Below are positions 17,516 to 26,152 of a stretch of 64,000 nt of DNA, one piece after another. Under the pieces are notes generated by a model that did not search any database, had not been told where the DNA came from, and was given only the letters and a program-made list of their open reading frames with translations. Location: contig CALRTC020000006.1 of NCBI GenBank assembly GCA_943371025.1, positions 124,001 through 188,000 of the forward strand, read 5' to 3'. The position numbers and the translations under genes were made by a program. Origin of the DNA: Niveispirillum sp943371025 (GTDB taxonomy: Bacteria > Pseudomonadota > Alphaproteobacteria > Azospirillales > Azospirillaceae). How positions within the stretch are numbered: the first letter of the stretch is position 1; each line of letters opens with the position of its first letter.

Positions 17516-18355
17516 TCACACCGCCATCCGTTCAGGTTCGGCGGCAAGACCCATGCGGGAGGTCCGTACGAAGGAAAGCGGGGCCGGGGTATTGTCCAGT
17601 TCGACATGGGCCGTGATGGCGTCGCGCAGGCACCGCAGCAGGCTTGCCTCCTCAATCGCGGCGCTGGCGTCGTAGACGAAGCCGATGGCGAGCGGGCGGC
17701 CTTCCGGCTGGCCCGGCAGCAGCACGGCGGTCACCTGCGCGTTGGAGCCACAGCCGACAGGGCCCGTGGCGTGTCCACGATCACGGCAGGCGCCGATGCG
17801 GCCCGACATGTCGGCGAAACTGGGCTTGGTCTCCTCCTGCATGTCCGCCAGCAGGCGACGGACCATGCCGTCGCGGCGCGGCTGGGCAATGGTCGACAGC
17901 AGCAACCAGCCGGCAGCGGAATCCGTCAGCCGTTCCTGCACACCGCCGTAAAGCGATGCCGGGCCGGACATCTGTCCCGCCACACCGGTGCGCCAGGAGA
18001 AGATCTGCGAACGCACGCCGACAATGCCGAAGGTCGCCACGTTCAGACCCGTCTGCACCACCAGCCGGTCGATCATATGGGTCAGCCGGCCGTCACGGAC
18101 GATGGCGGGCTGACAGCCCGACCCCAGCATGGCAGCACGCTGCGACAGGGTATAGGTGCGGGAGAATGGGTTTTTGTAAAGAAGGCCAAGATCAACCAAG
18201 CTGGCGAGAAGTTCTGATGTCGATGATTGCGGCCAGTCGTAACGGCGCACAATATCCATCACGGTGACTTCCCGATTTTCTTCGTCGATGAATTCGAAAA
18301 TTTCGACAACGCGTTTGGCGATTTTTGCCTTGTTACTGCTCTGGGCGCCAGACAT
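17516..18355 (-). CDS. IclR-family transcriptional regulator
   Basis: A 279-residue regulator: winged helix-turn-helix in the first 75 residues ('VMDIVRRYDWPQSSTSELLA') and a larger effector domain with 'FSWRTGVAGQMSG' and 'TDSAAGWLLLS', the pattern of IclR ligand domains. ATG 18355 has 'GGGAGGAG' in front; a longer frame upstream is not supported. A perfect inverted repeat (18413-18437) lies 58 bases upstream, suggesting autoregulation. A related palindrome before acuI suggests it governs the catabolic island. It lies between the amidohydrolase and the ligase/CoA-transferase operon. Confidence 0.82.
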   Translation of the reverse strand: MSGAQSSNKAKIAKRVVEIFEFIDEENREVTVMDIVRRYDWPQSSTSELLASLVDLGLLYKNPFSRTYTLSQRAAMLGSGCQPAIVRDGRLTHMIDRLVVQTGLNVATFGIVGVRSQIFSWRTGVAGQMSGPASLYGGVQERLTDSAAGWLLLSTIAQPRRDGMVRRLLADMQEETKPSFADMSGRIGACRDRGHATGPVGCGSNAQVTAVLLPGQPEGRPLAIGFVYDASAAIEEASLLRCLRDAITAHVELDNTPAPLSFVRTSRMGLAAEPERMAV

Positions 18356-18412
18356 CGTGAACTCCTCCCATGCTTTTTCTGGATATTCGTCTGGTTTCGG
18401 ATAGCTGTCAAT

Positions 18413-18437
18413 AAAAAATGATACACTCTCATTTTTT
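18413..18437. promoter_or_regulatory. Perfect palindrome upstream of the IclR gene
   Basis: AAAAAATGA (18413-18421), a 7-base spacer and TCATTTTTT (18429-18437) form a perfect 9+9 inverted repeat just upstream of the regulator. It shares the ATGA-N7-TCAT core with the site at 281-299. A regulator operator is the simplest reading. Confidence 0.6.
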
Positions 18438-18519
18438 GGTGCGACGCAAAAAAATCGACCGACGGGCGCGTGAAAGCCGGATGGGCGGGACGGGTTTGCA
18501 AATGGCTGGCGCCAAACGA

Positions 18520-20013
18520 TTATTCTTCGCTGCCGCTCAGAATACGCCGCACGCAAGCGCGGTCGATTTTGTGCGACACGGTGTGCGGCAAGGCGGGGCG
18601 GAACCGCCAGACAGTGGGCAGATGGGTGGCGGGCAGCAGCTGCCGCAGGTGGGATTCGAGTGCGGATACCTCAGGCAGCATCTGGCCGTCGCGCACGACC
18701 AGAAGCGCGCCCGGCACTTCCCCCAGCCTTTGATCGGGCATGCCGACCACGGCCGCCTCTTTAATCAGGGGATGGCGCAGCAGGGCGTCTTCGATGGTTT
18801 CGGGCAGCAGTTTGAAGCCACCCCGCATGATGGCCCCGTCGGCACGGCCACGATGGAACAGGAACCCGTCGCCATCGATCACCGCCAGATCCGAAGTCCG
18901 CAGCCAGTCCGGTCCGATGCGCGGCGACACCACTTCCAGCAGGCCTTCCGTATCGGGCGGCTGTTCCACCCCCGTCACGGCGTCCACGATGCGCAGGCGC
19001 ACACCGGGCAGGGGACGGCCGACGCTGCCGAACTTGCGCTGGCCCCAGTCGCGGTGCAGGTCCAGGGTCATGGCCGTGACCGGCCCCCCGAATTCCGTCG
19101 CGCCATAGGACAGCAGGATGGGGATGCCATAGCGTTCTTCGAACCGCCGATGGATATCCGCAGGCAGGGGCGCCGCACCTGTACCCAGCGCCCGCAGGGA
19201 TGACAGGTCGGCCCGGTCGATATTCGCGTCCAGCAGCATGCGCACGCCGGCGGCGGGCATGCCGGCCATGGCGGGCCGATGGCGGACGACATAATCACGC
19301 CAGGCTGAAATCGTGAACCGTTCCAGCAGCACGATTCTTTGTCCGAAGATCAGCGGCGGCAGGGTGGAATAAAGACCGGAGATATTGCCGATCGGAAAGA
19401 ACAACAGGGCGGGCGGCAGGGCCGCCACCGCGGCTGGCGCCATGGCGGCCAGCGGGTTGCCGGCGACCAGATGACCGGCCAGCATGGACTGGGCCACGAT
19501 GAAGGGCTTTGGCGGGCCGGTGGTGCCGCTGGTCTGGATTTCGATCCGGGGCTGATCGTCGGGCGATGCCGGGTTGCGGCAGGGCAGCCGATGCACCGGC
19601 CCTTCGATCAGGTCCGCGATGGTGACAAGCCCGATGCCGGCATTGGCCAGGGCGTCGCCGATCGCCGCCGTCCCGTCGCTTTCGTCCAGAACCACGAAGG
19701 CCGGTGGCGAGCGCAGGATGTCGCGCAGGATGCCGGCCGGCGACTGGAACGGATAGCCCATGCGGATCGTGCGCCGCTGGCGCAACAGGGCCAGAAGGGT
19801 TGCCAGCGATGCCGGGTGGTTGCGGGGAAAGAAGCAGACCGGTGCCTGCGATGGAAAGCCGGCAACCGCCGCATCGAACCGGGCTGCGAATTGCCGAATG
19901 TCCGACCAGTCGGCCCAGCGTCCGTTGAAGGCCACGGCCGGACCCTGGTTGAGCGCGAGGGAGCGGTCAGCCCAGGCTGACAGCGACAGGTCGGAACTGC
20001 TGCTTGTGGTCAC
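18520..20013 (-). CDS. AMP-dependent acyl-CoA ligase
   Basis: A 497-residue ANL-superfamily ligase. The P-loop-like motif reads 'IQTSGTTGPPKPFIV', 'YGATEFGG' is the mid-protein substrate/ATP motif, 'RGRADGAIMRGGFKL' the hinge, and the C-terminal catalytic lysine region is 'LPHTVSHKIDR'. The sequence is rather divergent in its N-terminal 150 residues. It is the last gene of a minus-strand operon with a second ligase, a small cysteine protein and a CoA-transferase; 25 bases separate the two ligases. Two different ligases in one operon suggest parallel or successive acids. Confidence 0.82.
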   Translation of the reverse strand: MTTSSSSDLSLSAWADRSLALNQGPAVAFNGRWADWSDIRQFAARFDAAVAGFPSQAPVCFFPRNHPASLATLLALLRQRRTIRMGYPFQSPAGILRDILRSPPAFVVLDESDGTAAIGDALANAGIGLVTIADLIEGPVHRLPCRNPASPDDQPRIEIQTSGTTGPPKPFIVAQSMLAGHLVAGNPLAAMAPAAVAALPPALLFFPIGNISGLYSTLPPLIFGQRIVLLERFTISAWRDYVVRHRPAMAGMPAAGVRMLLDANIDRADLSSLRALGTGAAPLPADIHRRFEERYGIPILLSYGATEFGGPVTAMTLDLHRDWGQRKFGSVGRPLPGVRLRIVDAVTGVEQPPDTEGLLEVVSPRIGPDWLRTSDLAVIDGDGFLFHRGRADGAIMRGGFKLLPETIEDALLRHPLIKEAAVVGMPDQRLGEVPGALLVVRDGQMLPEVSALESHLRQLLPATHLPTVWRFRPALPHTVSHKIDRACVRRILSGSEE

Positions 20014-20038
20014 GCGCCGGCCCTTCTTGGCTTTTGTC

Positions 20039-21538
20039 TCACCCCTTGAACAGGGTCTTCACTTCCCGGCGTAGCAGCTTGCCCATCTCGTTATACGGCA
20101 ATGCCGGCACCTGAAGGATGCGTTCCGGCACGCGTGAGGAGCGCAGCCGGGCGCGGATCAGGTCGCAAAGGGTGGCATCGGGCGGCGGTTCCTGCCCCGC
20201 GCGGATGGTGATGGCCAGTCCGACGGCTTCCCCCCATTCGACCGACGGGATGGCGACGGCGCAGGCATCGGCGATGGCGGGATGTTCCATCACCACATCC
20301 TCGATCTCCCCCGGCGACATGTTCTCGCCGCCGCGCACGATCACATCATCGGCGCGCCCGGCCAGGAACAGATAGCCATCGGCGTCCAGCCAGCCGGCGT
20401 CCCGGGTGGGAAACCAGCCCTTTGCATCCAGGGCCGACCGTTCGCGGTATTCGCCCGACACCTGCTCGCCCCGGACATAGATCTCGCCCCGCTCACCAAC
20501 GGGCAGGACGTGGCCCTCCTCGTCCCGGATCTCAATCTCCACGGTCGGCAGGGGCCGACCCACGGAGCCCAGCCGGCCACGCACCACCGGGTCGTCGGAC
20601 CCATGGGCGGCACGGTGGTCGTCGGGGCCCAGAATGGCAATGGTGGAACTGGTCTCCGTCAGGCCATAGGCATTGGTGAAGCCGGTCTGCGGGAACAGGT
20701 CCAGCGCGCGGTGGATCAGTTCCAGCGGCATGCGTCCGCCACCATAGGCGATGGCCTTCAGACTGGGCACGCCCGCCTGTCCGGTCTTGTCCATATGGTC
20801 GATGATGCGGGCCAGCATGGTGGGCACCACGAAGGCGTTGCTGGCCTGTTCCGCCGTCGCCAGGGTCAACCAGGCGGCGGGATCGAAGGCGGGCAGCAGC
20901 AGGATGCGCCGCTGGGCATAGATGGAACTGAGCAGAGCCGCGATGCCCGCGATGTGATAGGGCGGCACGCTGACCAGTGCCGCCTCCGCCTCCCCGGCGG
21001 ACGCGAATTCCACGGTGCCCAGGATATAGGACAGCAGATTGGAATGGCGCAGGATGGCCGCCTTCGGGGCGGCCGTGGTGCCGCTGGTGAAAAGCTGGAT
21101 GGCGATGGCCTCGCCCTCCGGTCCTTCGAATTCCCCGCTGCCCGGTCCGCGCGCCAGCGTATCGGCCACAAAATCGAAGCGCGACATCAGGATATTGTCG
21201 GTCCGCGTGGCGGCGGCGGCGGCACGGGTACCGTCACCGATCAGCAGGGCCGGCGCGATGCGGTCGACCAGAGGCCCGAGGTTCGCGTCGGCCAGCCGGT
21301 AATTCAGCGGCACATAGGGAACGCCCGCCATGGCGGAGCCGAACAGCGCGATGACCGCCGCCTCGCTGCTTTCATCCAGCAAGGCCACATGCGATACGCC
21401 ACTAGCCTTGATCAGGTCGGCGGCCCCGCGCGCGGCCAGCAGAAGCTCAGCATAGGTCCAGCGCTTGCCACCACAGACCAGCCCGACACGGTCGGGTGCC
21501 GCGTCGGCGGCCATCTGCAGGATCAGGGAGATGTTCAT
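20039..21538 (-). CDS. AMP-dependent acyl-CoA ligase
   Basis: A 499-residue ligase of the same superfamily with 'LFTSGTTAAPKAAILRH', 'NAYGLTETSSTIAIL', 'AGRADDVIVRGGENMSPGEI' and 'LPYNEMGKLLRREV' (C-terminal lysine). ATG 21538 is chosen because the family start 'MNISLILQMAADAAPDRVGL' begins there. It lies 10 bases after the small cysteine protein gene. It would activate an organic acid, possibly one imported or released by the esterases of the island. Confidence 0.85.
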   Translation of the reverse strand: MNISLILQMAADAAPDRVGLVCGGKRWTYAELLLAARGAADLIKASGVSHVALLDESSEAAVIALFGSAMAGVPYVPLNYRLADANLGPLVDRIAPALLIGDGTRAAAAATRTDNILMSRFDFVADTLARGPGSGEFEGPEGEAIAIQLFTSGTTAAPKAAILRHSNLLSYILGTVEFASAGEAEAALVSVPPYHIAGIAALLSSIYAQRRILLLPAFDPAAWLTLATAEQASNAFVVPTMLARIIDHMDKTGQAGVPSLKAIAYGGGRMPLELIHRALDLFPQTGFTNAYGLTETSSTIAILGPDDHRAAHGSDDPVVRGRLGSVGRPLPTVEIEIRDEEGHVLPVGERGEIYVRGEQVSGEYRERSALDAKGWFPTRDAGWLDADGYLFLAGRADDVIVRGGENMSPGEIEDVVMEHPAIADACAVAIPSVEWGEAVGLAITIRAGQEPPPDATLCDLIRARLRSSRVPERILQVPALPYNEMGKLLRREVKTLFKG

Positions 21539-21548
21539 CGCCGCACCG

Positions 21549-21839
21549 TCAATCCGACGCGGGCAGGGGCTTGGCATCCTTCACCGCCAGCACGGTGCCG
21601 TTGATGCTGAGCGAGCCCTTGCCCGGCTTCACGCACAAGAGTTCAAAGCCGCCGCCGGCATCGACATAGCGCTTGCCCATCAGGGTGCCGCCCGAAAAGG
21701 CCGGGTCCAGCGGGGCGGGGCTGCCGGGTTTGTCGGTTCCCATCGGGGCACCGCCGCATTCCACGCTGCCCTGGCCGCACTTGATCACCATCACTTCGGT
21801 GTCGCAGGCGGCGCTTTTCAGTTTCATGCCCGGTTTCAT
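21549..21839 (-). CDS. Small conserved-looking cysteine protein, function unknown
   Basis: A 96-residue soluble protein not assignable to a named domain by eye. It has cysteines near 12, 21, 28 and 69 ('AACDTEVMVIKCGQGSVECG', 'ELLCVKPGKGSL'), two glycine-rich short strands, and ends 'KDAKPLPASD'. No signal peptide or membrane segment is seen. From memory, similar short proteins sit beside acyl-CoA ligase genes in actinobacteria, but this was not checked. It lies between the CoA-transferase (24 bases) and a ligase (10 bases), so it is surely co-expressed. A metal-binding or ligase-accessory role is speculation. Confidence 0.7.
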   Translation of the reverse strand: MKPGMKLKSAACDTEVMVIKCGQGSVECGGAPMGTDKPGSPAPLDPAFSGGTLMGKRYVDAGGGFELLCVKPGKGSLSINGTVLAVKDAKPLPASD

Positions 21840-21863
21840 GTCGTCATTCCCGTCACCGGGGCG

Positions 21864-23090
21864 TCAGGCGATGGCGCCGACGCCCTTCAGTTTTTCGATC
21901 TGTTCCCATTCCATGCCGATCTCCATCAGCACGGTTTCGGTATGTTCAGACGCTTCCGGCGCGCGCGTGGTCGCCACCGGCGCGCCGTTGAACTGCACGG
22001 GCCCCCGCACCAGCCGCAGCGGCTTGCCGCCATCAGCGGCCTCCACCTCGAACAGCATGTCGTTGGCCAGCGCTTGTTCATCACCGGTCAGGTCCAGCAG
22101 GCTCTGGATCGGTGCCCATTGGCCGGAATAGGTCTTCAGATGCTGGCGCCAATAGTCGAAGGGTCTGGCGGCGAAGGCTTCCACCAGGATGGCGCTGGCC
22201 GCTGCCCAGTTCTCCATCAGCGCATGGGCGCTGCTGAAGCGCGGGTCGTCGGCCAGTTCGGGCCGGCCGATATGGCTGAACAGGCTTTTTGCATGCGGGC
22301 CCGGCTGCAGGGTGCAGAGATTGATGGTGCCGCCATCCTGGGTGCGGAAATTGCCCATGAAGGGATTGCCTGCACCGGCACCCGATCGCGGCATGCGGTT
22401 GCGCATGACCGTGCCGGATTCCAGCGCGATATCGATGGCCGTGCCCGATGCCCACCAGGCGGTAGACAACAGCGACACGTCGATTTCCAGCGCTTCACCC
22501 GTGTGGTCGCGGTGGAACAGGGCGGCGGCGATGCCGCCCGCGATGTTCATGCCGCCGATGCTGTCGCCAAAGGCCGGAATGCCCTGTTGCAGGGGGCCGT
22601 CCAGTTCCGCCGGGGACATGTTGTGGGCGATGCCGCTGCGCGACCAGAAGGCGGTGCCGTCGAAACCGCCGACATCGCGCTCCGGCCCCTTGTCGCCATA
22701 GGCGCTGCCGCGCGCATAGATGATCTTCGGGTTGGCGGCGCGGATATGCTCCACATCGATCCGCAGCTTCTGCCGGGCGCCGGGCAGGTAATTGGTCAGG
22801 AAGACATCGGCTGTCTTCGCCAGTTCATAAATCACCTGCTGGCCTTCCGGCGTGCCGACATCCACGCCCACGCTCCGCTTGCCGCGATTGGGATGTTCGA
22901 TCATGGCGTTGCGCTTCGGGTCGATCCTGACGCCGCCCAGATTGATGAAGCCGCGCTGGGCATCGCCGCGTTCGGGATGTTCGACCTTGATCACATCGGC
23001 GCCCCAGTCGGCCAATATGGCTCCGGCGGCGGGTACGAAGGTGAACTGTGCCACCTCCAGAACCCTGATCCCCTTCATCACCTGTGTCAT
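21864..23090 (-). CDS. CoA-transferase family III (CaiB/BaiF)
   Basis: A 408-residue family III CoA-transferase, which moves CoA between carboxylic acids through an aspartyl-CoA intermediate. The N-terminus has 'VLEVAQFTFVPAAGAILADW' and 'GADVIKVEHPERGD'. The likely catalytic aspartate is in 'VGGFDGTAFWSRSGI' near residue 165, and 'EIDVSLLSTAWW' follows. BaiF/BaiK of gut bacteria use this fold on bile acids. It heads the minus-strand operon with two ligases and the small cysteine protein. The 287 bases between it and the divergent SDR should hold both promoters. Confidence 0.85.
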   Translation of the reverse strand: MTQVMKGIRVLEVAQFTFVPAAGAILADWGADVIKVEHPERGDAQRGFINLGGVRIDPKRNAMIEHPNRGKRSVGVDVGTPEGQQVIYELAKTADVFLTNYLPGARQKLRIDVEHIRAANPKIIYARGSAYGDKGPERDVGGFDGTAFWSRSGIAHNMSPAELDGPLQQGIPAFGDSIGGMNIAGGIAAALFHRDHTGEALEIDVSLLSTAWWASGTAIDIALESGTVMRNRMPRSGAGAGNPFMGNFRTQDGGTINLCTLQPGPHAKSLFSHIGRPELADDPRFSSAHALMENWAAASAILVEAFAARPFDYWRQHLKTYSGQWAPIQSLLDLTGDEQALANDMLFEVEAADGGKPLRLVRGPVQFNGAPVATTRAPEASEHTETVLMEIGMEWEQIEKLKGVGAIA

Positions 23091-23377
23091 CGGCGTTTAT
23101 TTCCCCGAAATCTTGCCCTTGCGCAGCGGATTGGATATCGCCACGTCCCCGGAAGTCGTCGGAAAATGGTCGCACGAAACATTCATTTGCAAGCACGTTG
23201 GCGCCATTTCCGGTCGCGGCGACCGACCTAACGCCACGGCGATATTCAGGTAACCCAACGCATTGCGCAGTTGAGCGAAACCGGTAACCGGGCGAATGCT
23301 TTGAACCGGGAAGGGCAGCGGCGCCGTCTATGAACGCGCATGCTCTCTTACTATTTCTACATCTGCGAGAGAGTGCC
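23091..23377. promoter_or_regulatory. Divergent promoter region, CoA-transferase / SDR
   Basis: This gene-free stretch separates the minus-strand CoA-transferase operon from the plus-strand SDR. GCTCTCT at about 23342 can pair with AGAGAG just upstream of the SDR start (around 23368), which could partly hide its ribosome site. No clear palindromic operator was found. Confidence 0.3.
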
Positions 23378-24157
23378 ATGAAGATCGACAGCGCCGTTTC
23401 GGCGGTGGTGACGGGCGGTGCATCCGGGCTTGGGCTTGCCACCGTCCAGGCGCTGCGTGCAGCGGGCGCCAAGGTTGCCATTTTCGACATGAATGAAGAG
23501 GTGGGCGCCAGGGCGGCGGCGGATACGGGGGCCCTGTTTGTCAAATGCGACGTGCTGTCGGATGCTTCCGTCGATGCCGCGTTTGCCGCTGCGCGTGACG
23601 TCAACGGCCAGGAACGCGTGCTGGTCTGCTGTGCCGGCGGTGGCAATGCCATCCCGACCGTGCGCCGGGACAAGGCGACGGGTGAGATCAGGATGTTCCC
23701 GTCCGATCAGTTCGAATGGGTGCTGAGGCTGAATACGGTCGGCACCTTCCGCTGCATCACTCGGGCGGCGGCGGGCATGATGGGGCTGGACCCTGTCAAT
23801 GGCGAACGCGGCGTACTGATCAACACCGCGTCGGCCGCCGCGACCGAAGGACAGATCGGCCAGGCCGCCTATTCCGCCGCCAAGGCCGGAATCGTGGGCA
23901 TGACCCTGACCATTGCCCGCGATCTGGCACGCGAAGGCATCCGCTGCTGCACCATACAGCCCGGCATCTTCGATACGCCGGCCATGGCCCGGGTCCCGGC
24001 GGAGATGAAGCAGGCGCTGGGGGCGATGGTGCCATTCCCATCCCGGCTGGGCGATGCAGAGGAATATGCCGGCCTGGCACTGGAAATCGTGCGCAATTCC
24101 TACCTGAACGGCACGACCATCCGTCTGGACGGCGCCATCCGCATGCAGCCGCGCTGA
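23378..24157 (+). CDS. SDR of 3-hydroxyacyl-CoA / 17-beta-HSD10 type
   Basis: A 259-residue SDR with 'VVTGGASGLGLATVQALRAA' as cofactor region, an acidic residue after strand 2 ('AIFDMNE', NAD preference), 'NTASAAATEGQIGQAAYSAA' with the catalytic Ser and Tyr, and 'IQPGIFDTPAMARVPAEMKQ'. The latter is very like type II 3-hydroxyacyl-CoA dehydrogenase (HSD17B10), which also oxidises steroids. ATG 23378 is supported by a GAGAGAG ribosome-site-like tract; the upstream extension has no family similarity. It is monocistronic and convergent with marR. It would supply the 3-hydroxyacyl-CoA oxidation step. Confidence 0.82.
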   Translation: MKIDSAVSAVVTGGASGLGLATVQALRAAGAKVAIFDMNEEVGARAAADTGALFVKCDVLSDASVDAAFAAARDVNGQERVLVCCAGGGNAIPTVRRDKATGEIRMFPSDQFEWVLRLNTVGTFRCITRAAAGMMGLDPVNGERGVLINTASAAATEGQIGQAAYSAAKAGIVGMTLTIARDLAREGIRCCTIQPGIFDTPAMARVPAEMKQALGAMVPFPSRLGDAEEYAGLALEIVRNSYLNGTTIRLDGAIRMQPR

Positions 24158-24187
24158 ACGGGTGGCCCCTGGGGCCGCGGGGCTGGT

Positions 24188-24664
24188 TCAGACTTCCAGC
24201 TCCGCCGGCCAGGGTTCCGACACATTGTCGGCGATCTTGCCCAGCAGGGCAAAGAGCTGTTCAAGCTCCGTCTCCGTCAGGCCGTGGAAGCTTTCATTTT
24301 CAAGCTGTTCGGCAATGACGCCCAATTGGGCCAGCAGCGGGCCCGCGCGATCCGTGACCTCCACATTATAGGCGCGGCGGTCATCGTCGCGTGGCGTCCG
24401 GCGCAGCATGCCATCCTGGCACAGCCGGTCGATCAGGCGGCCCGCCGATGCCTCGGTGATTTCCAGCGTTTCGGCGATGGTCCGCTGGGTCATGCCGGGA
24501 AAGCGGGCGATGGCGGCGATCATGGTCCATTGCGCGCGCGTCACGCCCAGGGCGGCGACACGCTGGTCGAACCGTTTGCGCAAGGTGCGTGCGGTGGCAA
24601 TGATCTTCAGTGACAGGTCGCGACGAATGCCGGCCCCACTGCCACCAGTCCCTTGTTTCATCAT
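24188..24664 (-). CDS. MarR-family transcriptional regulator
   Basis: A 158-residue MarR-type winged-helix protein: 'VTRAQWTMIAAIARFPGMTQ' (helix region), 'LEITEASAGRLIDRLCQDGM' (recognition helix) and 'RRTPRDDDRRAYNVEVTD' (wing), flanked by dimerisation helices. It lies 67 bases downstream of the thiolase gene on the same strand and is convergent with the SDR. MarR proteins in degradation clusters often respond to a CoA thioester or phenolic ligand; the ligand here is unknown. Confidence 0.85.
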   Translation of the reverse strand: MMKQGTGGSGAGIRRDLSLKIIATARTLRKRFDQRVAALGVTRAQWTMIAAIARFPGMTQRTIAETLEITEASAGRLIDRLCQDGMLRRTPRDDDRRAYNVEVTDRAGPLLAQLGVIAEQLENESFHGLTETELEQLFALLGKIADNVSEPWPAELEV

Positions 24665-24731
24665 GCCTCATCCTCCCCCGGCGACACCATAGCCGCCGGG
24701 CGCGCAAAAGGAAGCCGCAAGTGATGGGGCC

Positions 24732-25988
24732 TCACAGGCGTTCGATGATGATGGCAGGCGCCATGCCGCCGGCCGCGCACATGGTGATCAGGCCATAGCG
24801 GCCGCCCGTGCGCTCCAGCTCGTCCAGCGCGGTGCCGATCAGCACGGCACCGGTGGCCCCGATGGGATGGCCCAACGCGATGGCGCCGCCATTGGGGTTG
24901 ACCGTGCTTCGGTCCAGGCGAAGGTCGCGGATGAATTTCTCCACCACCACGGCGAACGCCTCGTTCACCTCCCAATGATCGATGTCGGCGATGGAAAGGC
25001 CGGCTTTCGCCAGCACCTTGCGCGCCGCCGCCACGGGGGCGTTCAGCATCAAGGTGGGACATCCCCCCATATTGGCCGTGGCGACGACGCGGGCGCGCGG
25101 CTTCAGGCCCGTGCGCGCCACCGCCGCAGCGGAGGCCAGCAGCAGGGCGGCGGCCCCGTCGACATTGCCCGAGGAGGTGCCGGCATGGTGCATCGGCACG
25201 ATGTCGAGCGCGGGATATTTCAGATTGATCAATTGCTTGAATGTCTTGCCATCGGCCTGGGCCGGCATGTCCGCGATGGCGGCGAAGGAGGGGGCCAGGG
25301 CTGCCAGCTGTTCCACGGTCGTGCCGGGGCGGGGATGTTCGTCCCGGTCCAGGATCAAGGCGCCGTCATCGCCCAGCACGGGCACCAGGGAACGGGCAAA
25401 GCGCCCCTCGGCGATGGCGATGGCGGCGCGGCGCTGGCTTTCGGCACCAAAGGCGTCCAGTGCGTCACGGCCGATGCCCTCCAGGGCGGCAATGGCATCG
25501 GCGCAGACGCCCTGATTGGATTGCGGGTGCTTGGCCGCCAGCCGCTTGTTGCCGCTGCCCAGCCCGCCCGGCGATTTCACGCCCGCCGCGCGCAGATCCT
25601 GACCATATTGGGTGACATAGGACATCATCTCCGTCCCGCCGGCGATGACCATCTCTTCCATCCCGGCCATGATCTGGGCGGCGGCCAGGCTGGTGGCGGT
25701 CAGGCCGCTGCCGCAGAACCGGTCCAGGGTCACGCCGCTGACCGAAACGTCGAAGCCGGCATCCAGGGCGGCCATGCGCCCCATGTCGCCACCCTGCAGG
25801 CCCATCTGGGCGCTGGTGCCCCAGATCACATCGTCGATGCCGGCCGGGTCCAGGTCGTTGCGGGTGCGCAGCGCCGACAGGACGGTGGCCGCCAGATGCT
25901 GGGGGTGCAGAGGCGACAATGCGCCCTTGCCCATCTTGCCGATCCCGCGCGGCGTGCGCACGGCGTCGATGATGAATGCTTCGGCCAT
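24732..25988 (-). CDS. Acetyl-CoA acyltransferase (FadA-type thiolase)
   Basis: A 418-residue degradative thiolase that would cleave a 3-oxoacyl-CoA to acetyl-CoA and a shortened acyl-CoA. It has the nucleophilic Cys in 'LDRFCGSGLTATSLAAAQI', 'EVNEAFAVV', 'NPNGGAIALGHPIGATGA' and the second Cys in 'CAAGGMAPA', so both active-site cysteines are present. ATG 25988 follows 'GGGGAG'; the upstream extension has no family similarity. FadA5-like thiolases do this step in sterol side-chain removal. It is divergent from an MFS exporter gene and followed by marR. Confidence 0.88.
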   Translation of the reverse strand: MAEAFIIDAVRTPRGIGKMGKGALSPLHPQHLAATVLSALRTRNDLDPAGIDDVIWGTSAQMGLQGGDMGRMAALDAGFDVSVSGVTLDRFCGSGLTATSLAAAQIMAGMEEMVIAGGTEMMSYVTQYGQDLRAAGVKSPGGLGSGNKRLAAKHPQSNQGVCADAIAALEGIGRDALDAFGAESQRRAAIAIAEGRFARSLVPVLGDDGALILDRDEHPRPGTTVEQLAALAPSFAAIADMPAQADGKTFKQLINLKYPALDIVPMHHAGTSSGNVDGAAALLLASAAAVARTGLKPRARVVATANMGGCPTLMLNAPVAAARKVLAKAGLSIADIDHWEVNEAFAVVVEKFIRDLRLDRSTVNPNGGAIALGHPIGATGAVLIGTALDELERTGGRYGLITMCAAGGMAPAIIIERL

Positions 25989-26152
25989 CGGCCAATCTCC
26001 CCGCCTGGTGTCAAGTTTCCGGGATATCGCATGCGGTCCGGCAAACCACCAATCGCCCCGGCGATTGATGCGGCGGCTGTGCCCCCGCATGTGTGGTGGA
26101 CCGTGGCGCGGCGATTAGAGTGAGGGTCCTGACAAATCATGGGGACCGGGCG

